Shown here one piece after another: positions 9,121 through 19,495 of a stretch of 64,000 nucleotides of DNA (position 1 is its first letter; each line of letters begins with the position of its first letter). Origin of the DNA: Lachnospiraceae bacterium (lineage in GTDB: Bacteria > Bacillota > Clostridia > Lachnospirales > Lachnospiraceae). Location: contig JAIKYU010000027.1 of assembly GCA_024682835.1 (NCBI GenBank), positions 1-64,000 of the forward strand, written 5' to 3'. A model generated the notes under the pieces. The model had not been told where the DNA came from. It saw only the letters and a program-made list of their open reading frames with translations, and searched no databases. The translations under genes and the position numbers were made by a program.

Positions 9121-10312
9121 TCTTTTCCCCCGCGAGCCCAAAAATCACGGCCGCATTGTCCAGAGAGCGGGCTTTCACCCCGGGCATCACCTCCGCCAGG
9201 ATCCTTTTCAGCTCTTCCTCCCTGCTCCTTAGATCCTCAAAGGCCCCGATCAGGCGCTGACCCGTCAGGTCTTTGACCGGCAGCACCAGCCCTTCATCCG
9301 TTCCGAACAGATCTCCCGCTATCCCCTTAGATTTAATACTATATCCCACAACCAGTGTCGGCACAAGCGACGAATAAGCCGCTATGGTCGCATGGGTGCG
9401 CGCACCGACAAAGAACCGGCATCCGGCGATATAGCCCTTCAGCACCGGCGCCGGATGATCCCCGACGGACACAACCCTGCCGGTATCGGCAAAGCGGGCA
9501 TGCAGCTTATCCAGCGGCCCGCGGTCATCACTGGATGCCCAGACCACATGGGGAATCAGGGCAATCTGCAGATCGGTATTCCGCAGGATATGATCGATCA
9601 GCTCCGCAAAGCTGTCCAGGACACGCCCGCCCTCTCCGCGGTACTGCTCGATGAGCGGACTCACATTGATGCCCACTGTATTGTCCGCGTCAAACCCCTC
9701 CGGAAGCGGCATGTTCTTCGCCTCCATCGCAAAAGCGGGATCAGGGATCAGTTTCAGCCGCTCCCTGTCAATTCCTGCCGCCAAAAGGGCTTCGTAAGTC
9801 CGGGATTCCCGTGCCGTGACCAGGGAAAAGGTCTTCAGATCCTCAAGCATCGCCCGGTCGCCCGACAGGGAATCCGGCTCGACGGAGCATCCCAGCAGCA
9901 CGGTCCGTATCCCTCTGCTGACCAGCATCCGGTCTGCGAGGATCAGATCCGGCACCATCTCCGGATAACAGTAGTTGTCCCCGCCGATGGAGACGGCCAG
10001 GGAAGGCCGGTTTTTCCCGATCAGCATCGGAAAGCGGTAGCGCAGAAAGGACTCGCGGTCTCCGGTCACCTTCCGCCAGGCATAATACGCGACATGGACA
10101 GCCAGATGACGGTTCATGTGCCGTTCCTCCTCCACGCGGTACATATCCGCGGGGAGATAGCGCAGATCTTCATCGGCAGAATTGGTGATGAGCCGCAGCG
10201 GCTCCCGGCTTGCGCCCGTCGACTGTGCGGCAATTCCTTCCGCAAATCCGCGGACGATCGCCTCGCAGCCGTGATTCCCGGAGCCCGCGTGATGATAGAG
10301 CGCGATGCTCAT
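9110..10312 (-). CDS. polysaccharide pyruvyl transferase family protein
   Basis: MSIALYHHAGSGNHGCEAIVRGF...LAVSIGGDNYCY...VLLGCSVEP...GARTHATIAAYSSLVPTLVVGYSIKSKGIAGDLF. Confidence 0.85.
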   Translation of the reverse strand: MSIALYHHAGSGNHGCEAIVRGFAEGIAAQSTGASREPLRLITNSADEDLRYLPADMYRVEEERHMNRHLAVHVAYYAWRKVTGDRESFLRYRFPMLIGKNRPSLAVSIGGDNYCYPEMVPDLILADRMLVSRGIRTVLLGCSVEPDSLSGDRAMLEDLKTFSLVTARESRTYEALLAAGIDRERLKLIPDPAFAMEAKNMPLPEGFDADNTVGINVSPLIEQYRGEGGRVLDSFAELIDHILRNTDLQIALIPHVVWASSDDRGPLDKLHARFADTGRVVSVGDHPAPVLKGYIAGCRFFVGARTHATIAAYSSLVPTLVVGYSIKSKGIAGDLFGTDEGLVLPVKDLTGQRLIGAFEDLRSREEELKRILAEVMPGVKARSLDNAAVIFGLAGEKNEG

Positions 10313-11721
10313 TGCGCCCCCCGTCCGAAAAACACGACGCCCACCGTTTTGCACAGAATCCACAGATCCATCTTTAACGACCAGTGATCGATGTACTCCA
10401 GATCGTAACGCAGAATATCTTCAAAGTTTTCCACGGTGCTTCTCCCGCTCACCTGCCAGAGACCGGTGAGGCCGGGCGTCATGGAAAGCCTTCGCCTGTA
10501 ATGCTGGTCATAGCGCTCAAATTCGCTCTCCGTCGGCGGACGGGTGCCCACCAGGCTCATGTCGCCCCGAAGAATGTTGAAAAACTGCGGAAACTCATCG
10601 ATGCTGGTCTTTCTTAAGAACGCGCCGACCTTTGTGATCCGCGGATCGTTGCGCATTTTGAAGATCGGTCCCTGCATCTCGTTCTGGCTCTCCAGCTGTT
10701 TCTTCTGCCGCTCCGCATCCGCCACCATCGTGCGGAACTTGTAAATCCGGAATCGCCTGCCGTTCCTGCCGATCCGGATCTGGGAAAAGAACACCGGTCC
10801 GGGGGAATCCAGCCGGATCGCCAGCGCCACAAACGGCAGGAGGATTCCCGTGATCAAAAGCCCCACCAGACCGCCCAGAATGTCCGTCGCCCGCTTGATC
10901 ACCAGTCCCCGGTGCCTGCCGGTGACATGCGTGTAGGAAACCACACTGTATCCGGCAAACATCCCCACCTGGGTGCTGCCGGCGAAGAGTCTTTCGATCT
11001 CCAGGGAAAAATGCACGGTGACCCCCATGTCGTTGAACGCCCGGATGATTTCCGTAAGATTTGCCTGCGCAATATCCGGCGTGTAGATAAACACCTCGTC
11101 CAGCGGCATCTGCGTGGTCTTTTCCACCAGTTGTGCCCGGCTCGAGATCACGGGGATCTCTTCGATCTCGGTTCCCGTCATGTCCTCATCCAGGCAGACC
11201 GCTCCGACCATCCTTCTGGTCAGATCCAGACTGTTGTGAAGCCGGTGAATACAATCTTCGATCGCGGCCCGCTCCGAAATCACAAGCACCCGCGTGGTTT
11301 TATCCCCGGACCGCCAGTAGGCCCGGAGACCGCGTCGGATCAGCAGATGGCTTCCCAGCGTGAGTCCCAGATCGATCAGAAACCAGTAGCCCATCACCAG
11401 TCGGGAAATTGTGTCCACCGTATGGAGCGCGTAGAGGACAACCAGACCGGAAATGGACACGATCACCTCATAGCGCAGCACATGATAAATTTCCAGAATG
11501 ATGCCCCGCTCCAGAAAATCCCGGTACGGATCCGCCGCGAGCACATAGATCAGACAGGCCATCACCAGCACCGCACAGGCGCCGAAATACGTCGACTTGT
11601 CCTCCATTCTCCTGAAGCTGCCGAATCGGATCAGGGCAGCCATCACATAGGAGGCGATCACCGCAAAAACATCGGCCGCCAGCAGCAGATAGGTCACCAT
11701 GACACGCACCCGGGAGCTCAT
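10309..11721 (-). CDS. undecaprenyl-phosphate sugar phosphotransferase (WbaP/exopolysaccharide initiating transferase)
   Basis: C-terminal KRATDILGGLVGLLITGILLPFVALAIRLDSPGPVFFSQIRIGRNGRRFRIYKFRTM...LRKTSIDEFPQFFNILRGDMSLVGTRPP...PGLTGLWQVSGRS; N-terminal TM helices. Confidence 0.93.
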   Translation of the reverse strand: MSSRVRVMVTYLLLAADVFAVIASYVMAALIRFGSFRRMEDKSTYFGACAVLVMACLIYVLAADPYRDFLERGIILEIYHVLRYEVIVSISGLVVLYALHTVDTISRLVMGYWFLIDLGLTLGSHLLIRRGLRAYWRSGDKTTRVLVISERAAIEDCIHRLHNSLDLTRRMVGAVCLDEDMTGTEIEEIPVISSRAQLVEKTTQMPLDEVFIYTPDIAQANLTEIIRAFNDMGVTVHFSLEIERLFAGSTQVGMFAGYSVVSYTHVTGRHRGLVIKRATDILGGLVGLLITGILLPFVALAIRLDSPGPVFFSQIRIGRNGRRFRIYKFRTMVADAERQKKQLESQNEMQGPIFKMRNDPRITKVGAFLRKTSIDEFPQFFNILRGDMSLVGTRPPTESEFERYDQHYRRRLSMTPGLTGLWQVSGRSTVENFEDILRYDLEYIDHWSLKMDLWILCKTVGVVFFGRGAQ

Positions 11722-12953
11722 GTTTTTGACTCCCGACGCAAAAACGCCGAAGGAAGCGCAACCCGATCCTGACGATCAACGTGCAGCAGCTCGCCCCAGC
11801 AGGTGCCGAAAACAAGAAGCAGAAAATTTCTTCCTATATAAACGCTCACCAGATGTGCCTCCACCACGGTGTAGACAGATAACGCCACAATAACCGCCAA
11901 CATAATCCCGTCCCGCCTTCTGCCGCTTCGAACGACAAGAAGCAGAACCATCACAACCGCCAATGCCCCCGGCACGATTCCGTACCAGTAAAACAGACGG
12001 CACCACCCCATATCAAAATACCGTTCGGCCCCATGACCGGAAAACAGTCTCCATGTCGTGAGATCCGCGTGCTCTGACGCCCAGTACAGCTCCGCGATCC
12101 GGCTGTTGAGCTTTTCGTCCAGAAACACCACCACCCGCGAAAGAGACGCGTTATGCCGGTATCCGACCGCGAAGCTGACCGCTGCGCACCAGACGGAAAA
12201 CGCGACACAGCCCGCAACTGTCGCAAAACCGGCGATATAGGGCCAGCGCTGCTTTGCCGGCGCACCTTCCCGATAGGTACACAGCAATCCCATCAGAAGC
12301 AGCAGGGCCGTCACCATCACCCCCGTCCGGGAATCCGTGAGCAGCCAGAGTCCGATATCGGCGGCAAGGAACAGAAGATAATGTACCGGCCGAAACCGGC
12401 ACCCCCAGGATAACATCGCCATGCACAGCAGCATGAAAAACATGCAGTGCAGCGCGTTGGGATGTCCAAACCCCAGACAGTACCGGACACTTGCTGCCTC
12501 GTTCATACGAACAGCCGAATCCACCGTCTGCGCACCAAAAATTCCCATCACGGACAGCATAGCAATCAGCACGCAGCCAGCCGCTGTTTCGAAGAACGCC
12601 GTCTTCATCATCACCTGGCCGGATCGTCCCCCCGCAGCAGTCACAAACACAAGGGTGCGCAGGATCTCATTGCGTCCCGTCATGCGCCAGCAGAAAATGC
12701 CGAACAGGAAGGCCAGAGCAATCACGGCCCATTCCCTGCGCGTATACCGCCCGATCAGCACGGCCGCAAGTGTCAACACAAAGGTTGCCCGGAAGATGCC
12801 GCTTTCATACGGGTTGTGCAGCTCGCTCTTATCTACAAGAACCACCAGGATCTCGATGGTCAGTGCCGCATAAAACAGCGCGGCACGGAGCCGGTCGATC
12901 GTCTCTCCTTTGAAAACCCGCCTGATGTCCATTTCCGTGCCGACTGCCTTCAA
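11718..12953 (-). CDS. O-antigen ligase/polymerase-like membrane protein
   Basis: ~10 predicted TM helices, GFGHPNALHCMFF and DSRTGVMVTALLLL motifs of Wzy/WaaL-like proteins. Confidence 0.7.
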   Translation of the reverse strand: MKAVGTEMDIRRVFKGETIDRLRAALFYAALTIEILVVLVDKSELHNPYESGIFRATFVLTLAAVLIGRYTRREWAVIALAFLFGIFCWRMTGRNEILRTLVFVTAAGGRSGQVMMKTAFFETAAGCVLIAMLSVMGIFGAQTVDSAVRMNEAASVRYCLGFGHPNALHCMFFMLLCMAMLSWGCRFRPVHYLLFLAADIGLWLLTDSRTGVMVTALLLLMGLLCTYREGAPAKQRWPYIAGFATVAGCVAFSVWCAAVSFAVGYRHNASLSRVVVFLDEKLNSRIAELYWASEHADLTTWRLFSGHGAERYFDMGWCRLFYWYGIVPGALAVVMVLLLVVRSGRRRDGIMLAVIVALSVYTVVEAHLVSVYIGRNFLLLVFGTCWGELLHVDRQDRVALPSAFLRRESKT

Positions 12954-13996
12954 CCGCCTGATGTCCGGCGGTACAGACCAAGTCTCCGTCCCGCCGAACG
13001 GAACGCCCGCATGGCAAAATACTTCCCGTAGCTGACGCGGCTTTTCAGCTGCTCCGCCGCGAGCGCCGCACCCGTCGGCCGAATGTCCCGACGCGCGTAC
13101 AATCCGGAGGTACGCTTATAGTTCTCCAGCTCCCTGCGACATTCCTCTGGCGTGAACACCCGTCCCTGACGGTCCATATAGTGCAGAAAGCTGTATATAT
13201 TCTGCTCGGAGGCCCAGTACCCGTCGGACACATTGTGTCTCGCCCAGTATTTCGGCGCAACGGCGAGCTTCAGCTCCGTACTGGTGAGCGCCGGGAAAAC
13301 CGCAAAGGACGAATTGGACAGCAGCAGGTAGCGCGCGTTTTTGAGAATGGCGTAGTCCGTCCCGATGTCATTGCACACCGCCGGAAACTCCGGCAGAATC
13401 TTGCGCGCATTTTCCGGCTCGTCCGTGATGACATGGAAGCGCATCGCCGGATTGATGCTGCGCATGTATTTCACGCCGTTCAGCCAGTACCTGCGCTCCA
13501 GAAACAGACCGGGATCCGCCATATAGTCGCCGCAGCGCAGATGAATGACGCACAGATCATCCGCCGTAAAATCATGGATGTCATAGGCAGGCTTCACCTT
13601 CAGCCAGTCGCCGATCTCATCCCGATAGCGGGAAAAATAACTCTCATCCTGCAGATTGCCGCACAGCAGCGTGTTGTCCGAAACCTCATGGATGGATTCC
13701 TTCGGTCCGCTGATATAAGCGCCGTGCTGCAGATCATGCGCCGATGTCCCGATGTAGAGGCGCGTGTCCTCATCCTCGAAAACCGTCATCTGCTTCTTGA
13801 TCTCAGGCGTAATCTCCTCGCCGAGATCGAGATCCATGAAATACATACCGCTGTCATCATGAATGTTATGAACGAGCGTCTCTCTTCCGGCGGTGCCGAA
13901 CACGCACCCGCGCTCCTTTGCGATCGCCCGCGCCGTCACATAGACAAACAGCTGATTGCCGAGTCCCTGTCCCTTGACCAGCTCCGTTCCGATCAT
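12950..13996 (-). CDS. GT11-like glycosyltransferase (divergent)
   Basis: MIGTELVKGQGLGNQLFVYVTARAIA...LCVIHLRCGDYMADP; fucosyltransferase-like motif layout. Confidence 0.65.
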   Translation of the reverse strand: MIGTELVKGQGLGNQLFVYVTARAIAKERGCVFGTAGRETLVHNIHDDSGMYFMDLDLGEEITPEIKKQMTVFEDEDTRLYIGTSAHDLQHGAYISGPKESIHEVSDNTLLCGNLQDESYFSRYRDEIGDWLKVKPAYDIHDFTADDLCVIHLRCGDYMADPGLFLERRYWLNGVKYMRSINPAMRFHVITDEPENARKILPEFPAVCNDIGTDYAILKNARYLLLSNSSFAVFPALTSTELKLAVAPKYWARHNVSDGYWASEQNIYSFLHYMDRQGRVFTPEECRRELENYKRTSGLYARRDIRPTGAALAAEQLKSRVSYGKYFAMRAFRSAGRRLGLYRRTSGG

Positions 13997-15813
13997 GCTT
14001 CTTCCCCCATGGACTGCGCCTGACCGGCACCTCCCGCGTGCAGCACATGCCTGCCCTCCAGAGTCGCGGGGCAGATCCGCTCGTTTTTCACCTCATAGAT
14101 CATGTCACATTTTTCAATGGTGTTGAGCCGGTGGGCGATAATGATCATCGTCTTCCTGCCATGGAAGCTGTTGATCGCTTCCATCAGCGCCTCCTCCGTC
14201 TCTCCATCGAGTGCGCTGGTCGCCTCATCAAACACCAGAATCTCCGGATCGTGATAGAGGGCACGCGCAATGCCGATCCGCTGTCTTTGTCCGCCGGAAA
14301 GCCGCACGCCGCGATCCCCGATCCGCGTATCCAGCCCTTCCGGAAGAGAATCCACAAATTCCAGCAGCTGCGCTTCCTTCAGCACCTGCCGGATGCGCGC
14401 GTCGTCGATTCTGTCCGCGTCGATGCCAAAGGCGATGTTGTCACGGATCGTCTCATCCACGAGATAGATCTGCTGCGGAATATAACCGACCTGTGCCAGC
14501 CACGAGTCGTAATCATCAAAAATGCTCACCCCGTCACAGAGAATCTCTCCGGACTGGGCATGCAGCAGTCCCAGCAGAATATCAACTATCGTGGATTTCC
14601 CTGCGCCGGAGGCACCCATGATTCCCACGGATCTGCCTCTCGGGATCTCCATCGACGCATCGGTAAAGATGTTTCTCTCTCCGCCGGGATAGCGGAAGGT
14701 GATGTTCTCCAGCTCGATCCGGTCGCGAAGCGAAAGGGGCTCGCCTCTGCGTTCCCGCCTTGTCGCGTGCATATCTCCGGCCCGCTTCATCCCCTCTGTC
14801 AGATTGTCGTAGACGAAATCCAGTGCGGGCTGCTCATAAGCTATTTCCGTGATATAGGTGTTGATACGGTTCGCGGACGGCATGAGTCTTACGGCCGCAA
14901 TGGCAAAGGCGGTCAGCTGCGGGATCAGCACCTTCACGTCGCCGCCTGCCAGAATATAGACCGCGATAAAGCCCAGGACGCTCACAATAAAGGAAGTCTC
15001 GATCACAATGCGCGGCACGCTGTTGAGCACCGCGTAATCACGCCCGATGTCCGCACCGACCCGTCCGCTCTCATAGTAATTGCGGATGAAGAAATCCTGC
15101 CGGTTTAAGACCTTGACGTCCTTGAGCCCGTAGATCGCCTCGATCCGCCACTTTGCAATCCGGGAGGCCGTCTCCTGATCCTTCTTGCCGATCGCATGAA
15201 GCCTTGGTTTGAGCACCTTCCAGTTGATAAACGTCATGAGCAGGAAAATCGCGATGATGAAAACCGTCATCTCCCAGTTGATCGCAATCAACACCAGGCC
15301 CAGGAAGATCGAGACGGTGACCTCCGTGCCCAGTGACAGCACGGCCAGCACCAGGGAAAAGGTCTTTGGGATGTCACTGTCCGTGATCCGGAAGGTCGTC
15401 GGTATATCCGCCTCCAGGTATTCCTCGTACGGGCGGTTCAAAAACTCCCGCATGACGCGGCTGATCATCTCATTGCGCGCCCGGGTGACAAAGGTGTTCT
15501 GCCGGTACACCTGAAACAGAAGAAAGAGATTTTTGACAATAAAAATGACGATCAGCGCAAACAGAAGCGTCAGGATCATCCGTACCGGTTCATACAGGCC
15601 CATCCCCCGGGCGAGCGAGGAAAGCAAAGGATGCTCGTCCACGACCCTGTAGATGGTCTCCGGCGCCGTGATGGCGCTGACAAAGGGCACAATCATGGAA
15701 ACGCCCAGCGTCTCAAACAGACCGCCCAGCAGGATCAGGAAAAACAGCAACACGATGGTCCGTCGCTGCTTCGCATCAAAGATGGCATACAGTTTTTTCG
15801 CCACACCCCGCAT
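13993..15813 (-). CDS. ABC transporter permease/ATP-binding fusion (MsbA/PglK-like flippase)
   Basis: N-terminal 6-TM domain; Walker A GASGAGKSTIVD; signature LSGGQRQRIGIARALYHDPEILVFDEATSALD. Confidence 0.92.
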   Translation of the reverse strand: MRGVAKKLYAIFDAKQRRTIVLLFFLILLGGLFETLGVSMIVPFVSAITAPETIYRVVDEHPLLSSLARGMGLYEPVRMILTLLFALIVIFIVKNLFLLFQVYRQNTFVTRARNEMISRVMREFLNRPYEEYLEADIPTTFRITDSDIPKTFSLVLAVLSLGTEVTVSIFLGLVLIAINWEMTVFIIAIFLLMTFINWKVLKPRLHAIGKKDQETASRIAKWRIEAIYGLKDVKVLNRQDFFIRNYYESGRVGADIGRDYAVLNSVPRIVIETSFIVSVLGFIAVYILAGGDVKVLIPQLTAFAIAAVRLMPSANRINTYITEIAYEQPALDFVYDNLTEGMKRAGDMHATRRERRGEPLSLRDRIELENITFRYPGGERNIFTDASMEIPRGRSVGIMGASGAGKSTIVDILLGLLHAQSGEILCDGVSIFDDYDSWLAQVGYIPQQIYLVDETIRDNIAFGIDADRIDDARIRQVLKEAQLLEFVDSLPEGLDTRIGDRGVRLSGGQRQRIGIARALYHDPEILVFDEATSALDGETEEALMEAINSFHGRKTMIIIAHRLNTIEKCDMIYEVKNERICPATLEGRHVLHAGGAGQAQSMGEEA

Positions 15814-15822
15814 ATTCCGCGC

Positions 15823-16776
15823 TTATCTGTCCTTTCCGATCAGTTTCTTCACCGTCCGCTTCATGCAGACCTCCGCCTCATGGAGCGCCTTCGCCGCCCA
15901 CATGCGCAGATGCCGCAGCCGTCTGCCGCTCTCGCTTTCCTTTTGCAGAATCAGGTGCGGATACTCCTGCCAGTGCTCCCTGAGCCATGCCGGATACCCT
16001 TCATCGATCTCCCGCCGCACAAACCGGGCATCTCTTCCAAAGATGTCTTCACCGTCCCTGATATGGTCAGCCACCTGCGAAAGGGTCCACCGGGAATTAT
16101 ACTCCTGATGCGCCGCGGAGACCACCTTATCCTGGACGCGCCTGCGCACATCCTTTTCTCCGGCGCCGCCCATATATCCGAAATGCCAGCCGCCGTCCGC
16201 GACGCGGATCCCGTCCGCCTTGCGCTCCGGCTCGCGCAGCTCGCCCAGCTGCCAGCCCCTTTCCCGCAATAATCGGTAGGAAACCATCTTTGAGCCGATC
16301 CATTTCCTGTCCTTCACCCCGTCGAATTCTCCGGAGATGGAGAGCAGACTCCCCGAGGTCTCCTCCATGTTGAGGTAACAGTAGAACAGCCGCTGTGCGA
16401 AATGATATACCTTCGTCGGATCAAAATCCGCCAGAATCTCCTTTATCTTGTCCGGATTCGGAATCTCGTCGAGATCGCTGAAAATGACGATATCCTCATC
16501 GGTGCAGCCCGCCAGTCCGCGGCCGACCGCATTTTTCTGGAAGTTGTCGCGCTCATGCGTGCCGCCCGCGGGCGTGTCCTCCACGGTCACATGAATGATC
16601 CTGTCCGCGAATTCCGCAAACTCGTCCTGATGCTCGAGGTAATACATCGGCTTCTTCCTGCCGGAAAAGGTCTCCGTCGCCTCGCTGATCACAAAACGAT
16701 CCACCACATCCGACAGGACATGGAGACGGATCTTCAGAATATCCAGTTCGTTAAAAAACTGAAAGCAGTCGTAAAC
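15823..16776 (-). CDS. glycosyltransferase family 17-like
   Basis: MVYDCFQFFNELDILKIRLHVLSDVVDRFVISEATETFSGRKKPMYY...RDNFQKNAVGRGL...DIVIFSDLDEIPNP, typical GT17. Confidence 0.85.
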   Translation of the reverse strand, partial: VYDCFQFFNELDILKIRLHVLSDVVDRFVISEATETFSGRKKPMYYLEHQDEFAEFADRIIHVTVEDTPAGGTHERDNFQKNAVGRGLAGCTDEDIVIFSDLDEIPNPDKIKEILADFDPTKVYHFAQRLFYCYLNMEETSGSLLSISGEFDGVKDRKWIGSKMVSYRLLRERGWQLGELREPERKADGIRVADGGWHFGYMGGAGEKDVRRRVQDKVVSAAHQEYNSRWTLSQVADHIRDGEDIFGRDARFVRREIDEGYPAWLREHWQEYPHLILQKESESGRRLRHLRMWAAKALHEAEVCMKRTVKKLIGKDR

Positions 16777-17524
16777 CATTTTTCTTCTTCCTGAGCCATG
16801 CATGCAGGGCTCCCAGCCGCTGTCTCAGCGTCGGCTTGATGAAATTCGGATACTGTGCGTTCGTTCCCCGCCACTTGTGAAAGGCGAAGGGCGTGATTCC
16901 CTGCACCTCGGGGATCATATGCTCATGAGAGAAATACTTCGCCACCTCAAGCGGTGCGATCCGCATTCCCTCCGCCTCCAGCAGATGCCGGATTTTACAG
17001 CAGATGAAGATGTCCTCATGATACCACATCTTCCCAAAGGCAAAGATGCCTTCCCACGGCACACCCGCCGCTTTGGGATAATCCAGCAGCCGTTTGCTTC
17101 TGATCCCGACACTGTTGCCGACCCGGCAAATATTGCCGTCCCGGTCCCGGTAGGAGATCTGGTCATCCTCAGCCGGCAGCGGCCAGGGGGAGCCGATATA
17201 GTCATAGGAAAGAAACTCCTCCCGCCAGCACTCGGGGTGCACCACGAACCCATCCGCATGGACGATCAGGGCAAATTCCGTGCGGATATAGTCCCCGAGG
17301 TCATAGACCATGTGGTAATTAAAGGCATCGATGTCGGTCAGCTTCTCAATGTGCGCATACCGGATTCCCCGGGGCAGAAACAGCGGTCTCCTGTGCGTGA
17401 TCAGCACCGCATCCCCGAAATCGATCCCCCGCATGCTGTACTGCATCGCACGAATCGTCGCCTTTACATTGACGCTTGTCATGGCCACCAGCGTCACCTG
17501 TTTCAGCTGAAGCTTATCCGTCAT
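16751..17524 (-). CDS. DUF5672-type putative glycosyltransferase
   Basis: LVAMTSVNVKATIRAMQYSMRGIDFGDAVLITH...EFALIVHADGFVVHPECWREEFLSYDYIGSPWP...RVGNSVGIRSKRLLDY. Confidence 0.75.
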   Translation of the reverse strand: MTDKLQLKQVTLVAMTSVNVKATIRAMQYSMRGIDFGDAVLITHRRPLFLPRGIRYAHIEKLTDIDAFNYHMVYDLGDYIRTEFALIVHADGFVVHPECWREEFLSYDYIGSPWPLPAEDDQISYRDRDGNICRVGNSVGIRSKRLLDYPKAAGVPWEGIFAFGKMWYHEDIFICCKIRHLLEAEGMRIAPLEVAKYFSHEHMIPEVQGITPFAFHKWRGTNAQYPNFIKPTLRQRLGALHAWLRKKKNGLRLLSVF

Positions 17525-18435
17525 ATCCGTGTCATCTCTTCCGTGTAGATTCCGTCATCGGCGCGGTTCTGATACCATCGGCCAGGCGCGATGAGCAGGC
17601 TTTTTCCGTGATGCGGCTCTTTCAGCCAGGCACCCCACCAGGAATAACTGGAATTGGCGAGCACATGATGTCTGCAGGCACGCATCAGCATCAGCTCCGC
17701 CGCGTCCTTTCTGTCCCCCTGCTCTTTTGTCAGGCAGACCACCCGGATCCGGCCGCCCGATATTCCCTTTTCCCGGCAGCTCTCCGCATAGGTTTCCGCA
17801 AACGCGGGATCATCGCTGAACACGTAAAGGGATGTCTCTCCCAGCTGCCCGCCAATCAGGGCAAGCGCCCGTTCGTAGTAGCTTTCCGTGCAGATCCCGC
17901 CGTGGGTTTTTGCCGTTTCCGGAAGCAGATAATCTCCGCGCCGGATATGCATGCTCACCGAGCGCTCCCCGTCCCCGCGGATTTTCTCCAGCAGGGAGGC
18001 GGCTTCCGCCGATCCGGTGAGATTCTTCCGCTCCGGACAAAACGCCTCCCGGATCAAAGCGCGCACCTCCGGATCCGGAAAATACTGCTCGCTCTGGAAG
18101 TAGCCGTTGAGATATCCCTCCTCAAGGGTGAGCACCTCCGGATGAAAACGTCCATCCGGCTCCTCCCATTCGAGGTTTCTTCGCCCGAACAGCTTCCTGC
18201 GGATCCGGCTTACCGGATCCGGAAAAGCATCCCGCAGGGTGCGGATTTCCCGCTCCGATGCCTCATCATAGGTGAGACCGAAGACCTCCCGCAGCACGGG
18301 ACGCCGCAGACGGTCCTCCTCGTAGCCGCTTTTTTCATCGATCTTCACCTCCCGGCCCAGCTTCTTTAACTGCAGCAGGAGTGCATACTGAAACATCTGG
18401 TTTCCCAGACCTCCCTGCAGTCTGATGATGATCAT
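17521..18435 (-). CDS. GT11 alpha-1,2-fucosyltransferase-like protein
   Basis: MIIIRLQGGLGNQMFQYALLLQLKKLG and SMHIRRGDYLLP; ...HHVLANSSYSWWGAWL. Confidence 0.9.
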   Translation of the reverse strand: MIIIRLQGGLGNQMFQYALLLQLKKLGREVKIDEKSGYEEDRLRRPVLREVFGLTYDEASEREIRTLRDAFPDPVSRIRRKLFGRRNLEWEEPDGRFHPEVLTLEEGYLNGYFQSEQYFPDPEVRALIREAFCPERKNLTGSAEAASLLEKIRGDGERSVSMHIRRGDYLLPETAKTHGGICTESYYERALALIGGQLGETSLYVFSDDPAFAETYAESCREKGISGGRIRVVCLTKEQGDRKDAAELMLMRACRHHVLANSSYSWWGAWLKEPHHGKSLLIAPGRWYQNRADDGIYTEEMTRI

Positions 18436-18445
18436 ACGTCCCCGC

Positions 18446-19495
18446 TCACCGGAAATCCCCCTCCCGCAGGGGTTCCCCGCGCTCCAGCTTCTTCGCCGCA
18501 CGTCTGCCGATCACCTCGTCCAGACGGGCCGGGGGAAGGCCGTCTCCCGGTCTGATGGAGCGAATGTTCTCCGGCGAAAGGAGCTCTCCTTCCGCAATGT
18601 CCTGCACCACAAAAAGCGACCGGGAAAGCGAACGCTCGGTCCGCTGCCTGTCTGTGAGTGCATAGTCTCTTTTTCCCAGCGCCTTTTCCACGATCCGCAC
18701 TTCGCGAATCATCCGGGCAAACTCCTCCGGCTCCATGGAAAACGCACTGTCCGGTCCGCCGTCCGCGCGCCTGAGCGTCAGGTGCTTCTCGATCATTTTG
18801 GCGCCCAGCGCCGCGGCAGCAACGGCAACCGCACTGCCCGGCGTGTGATCGGAGAGACCGCTGACCGTGTCATAAGTCTCTCCCAGTGCCGGCATCATCC
18901 TGAGATTCACCTCTTCATAAGGTGTCGGATAGGCCGAGACACATTTCAACAGAATCACGTCGTCATTTCCCGCCTGTCTGCAGGCATCCACTGCCGCACG
19001 GATCTCAGCCGCCTCCGCAATTCCGGTCGCCAGGATCACCGGCTTGTGCTTCGATGCCGCATACCGGATGAGCGGCACATCCGTAATTTCAAAGGAAGCG
19101 ATTTTAAAAGCCGGCATTCCCGTCTCTTCCATGAAATCGACCGCCGTGCGGTCAAAGGGTGAGGAAAAGCAGAGCATTCCCAGCTTCTTTGCCTCCTCAC
19201 AAAGCTTCGGCTGCCAGTCCCAGGGAGTATATGCCTGCTGATACAGGGAATACAGCGTCGTTCCATCCCAGATCGTCCCGTGATCCAGCCTGAAATAGGG
19301 CTTATCACTGTCGATGGTAATCGTGTCCGCCGTGTAGGTCTGGAGTTTGATGGCGTCAGCGCCGGCCTCATGCGCCGCGTGAATAAGCTCCACTGCCCGT
19401 CCGAAATCCTGATTGTGATTGCCGGACAGCTCCGCCACAATCATGGCAGGCGCATCCCCGCCGACCTCTCTGTCCCCGATCGAAACCGTCCTCAT
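18446..19495 (-). CDS. pseI: NeuB/PseI family synthase (probable pseudaminic acid synthase)
   Basis: MIVAELSGNHNQDFGRAVELIHAAHEAGADAIKLQTYTADTITID...FDRTAVDFMEETGMPAFKIASFEITDVPLI...SGLSDHTPGSAV, C-terminal SAF-like domain. Confidence 0.85.
   Translation of the reverse strand: MRTVSIGDREVGGDAPAMIVAELSGNHNQDFGRAVELIHAAHEAGADAIKLQTYTADTITIDSDKPYFRLDHGTIWDGTTLYSLYQQAYTPWDWQPKLCEEAKKLGMLCFSSPFDRTAVDFMEETGMPAFKIASFEITDVPLIRYAASKHKPVILATGIAEAAEIRAAVDACRQAGNDDVILLKCVSAYPTPYEEVNLRMMPALGETYDTVSGLSDHTPGSAVAVAAAALGAKMIEKHLTLRRADGGPDSAFSMEPEEFARMIREVRIVEKALGKRDYALTDRQRTERSLSRSLFVVQDIAEGELLSPENIRSIRPGDGLPPARLDEVIGRRAAKKLERGEPLREGDFR

Noticed and set aside
18446-19495. Annotation as sialic acid synthase NeuB
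   Set aside because: Local motifs look closer to PseI, but PseI/LegI/NeuB cannot be separated with certainty without phylogeny.
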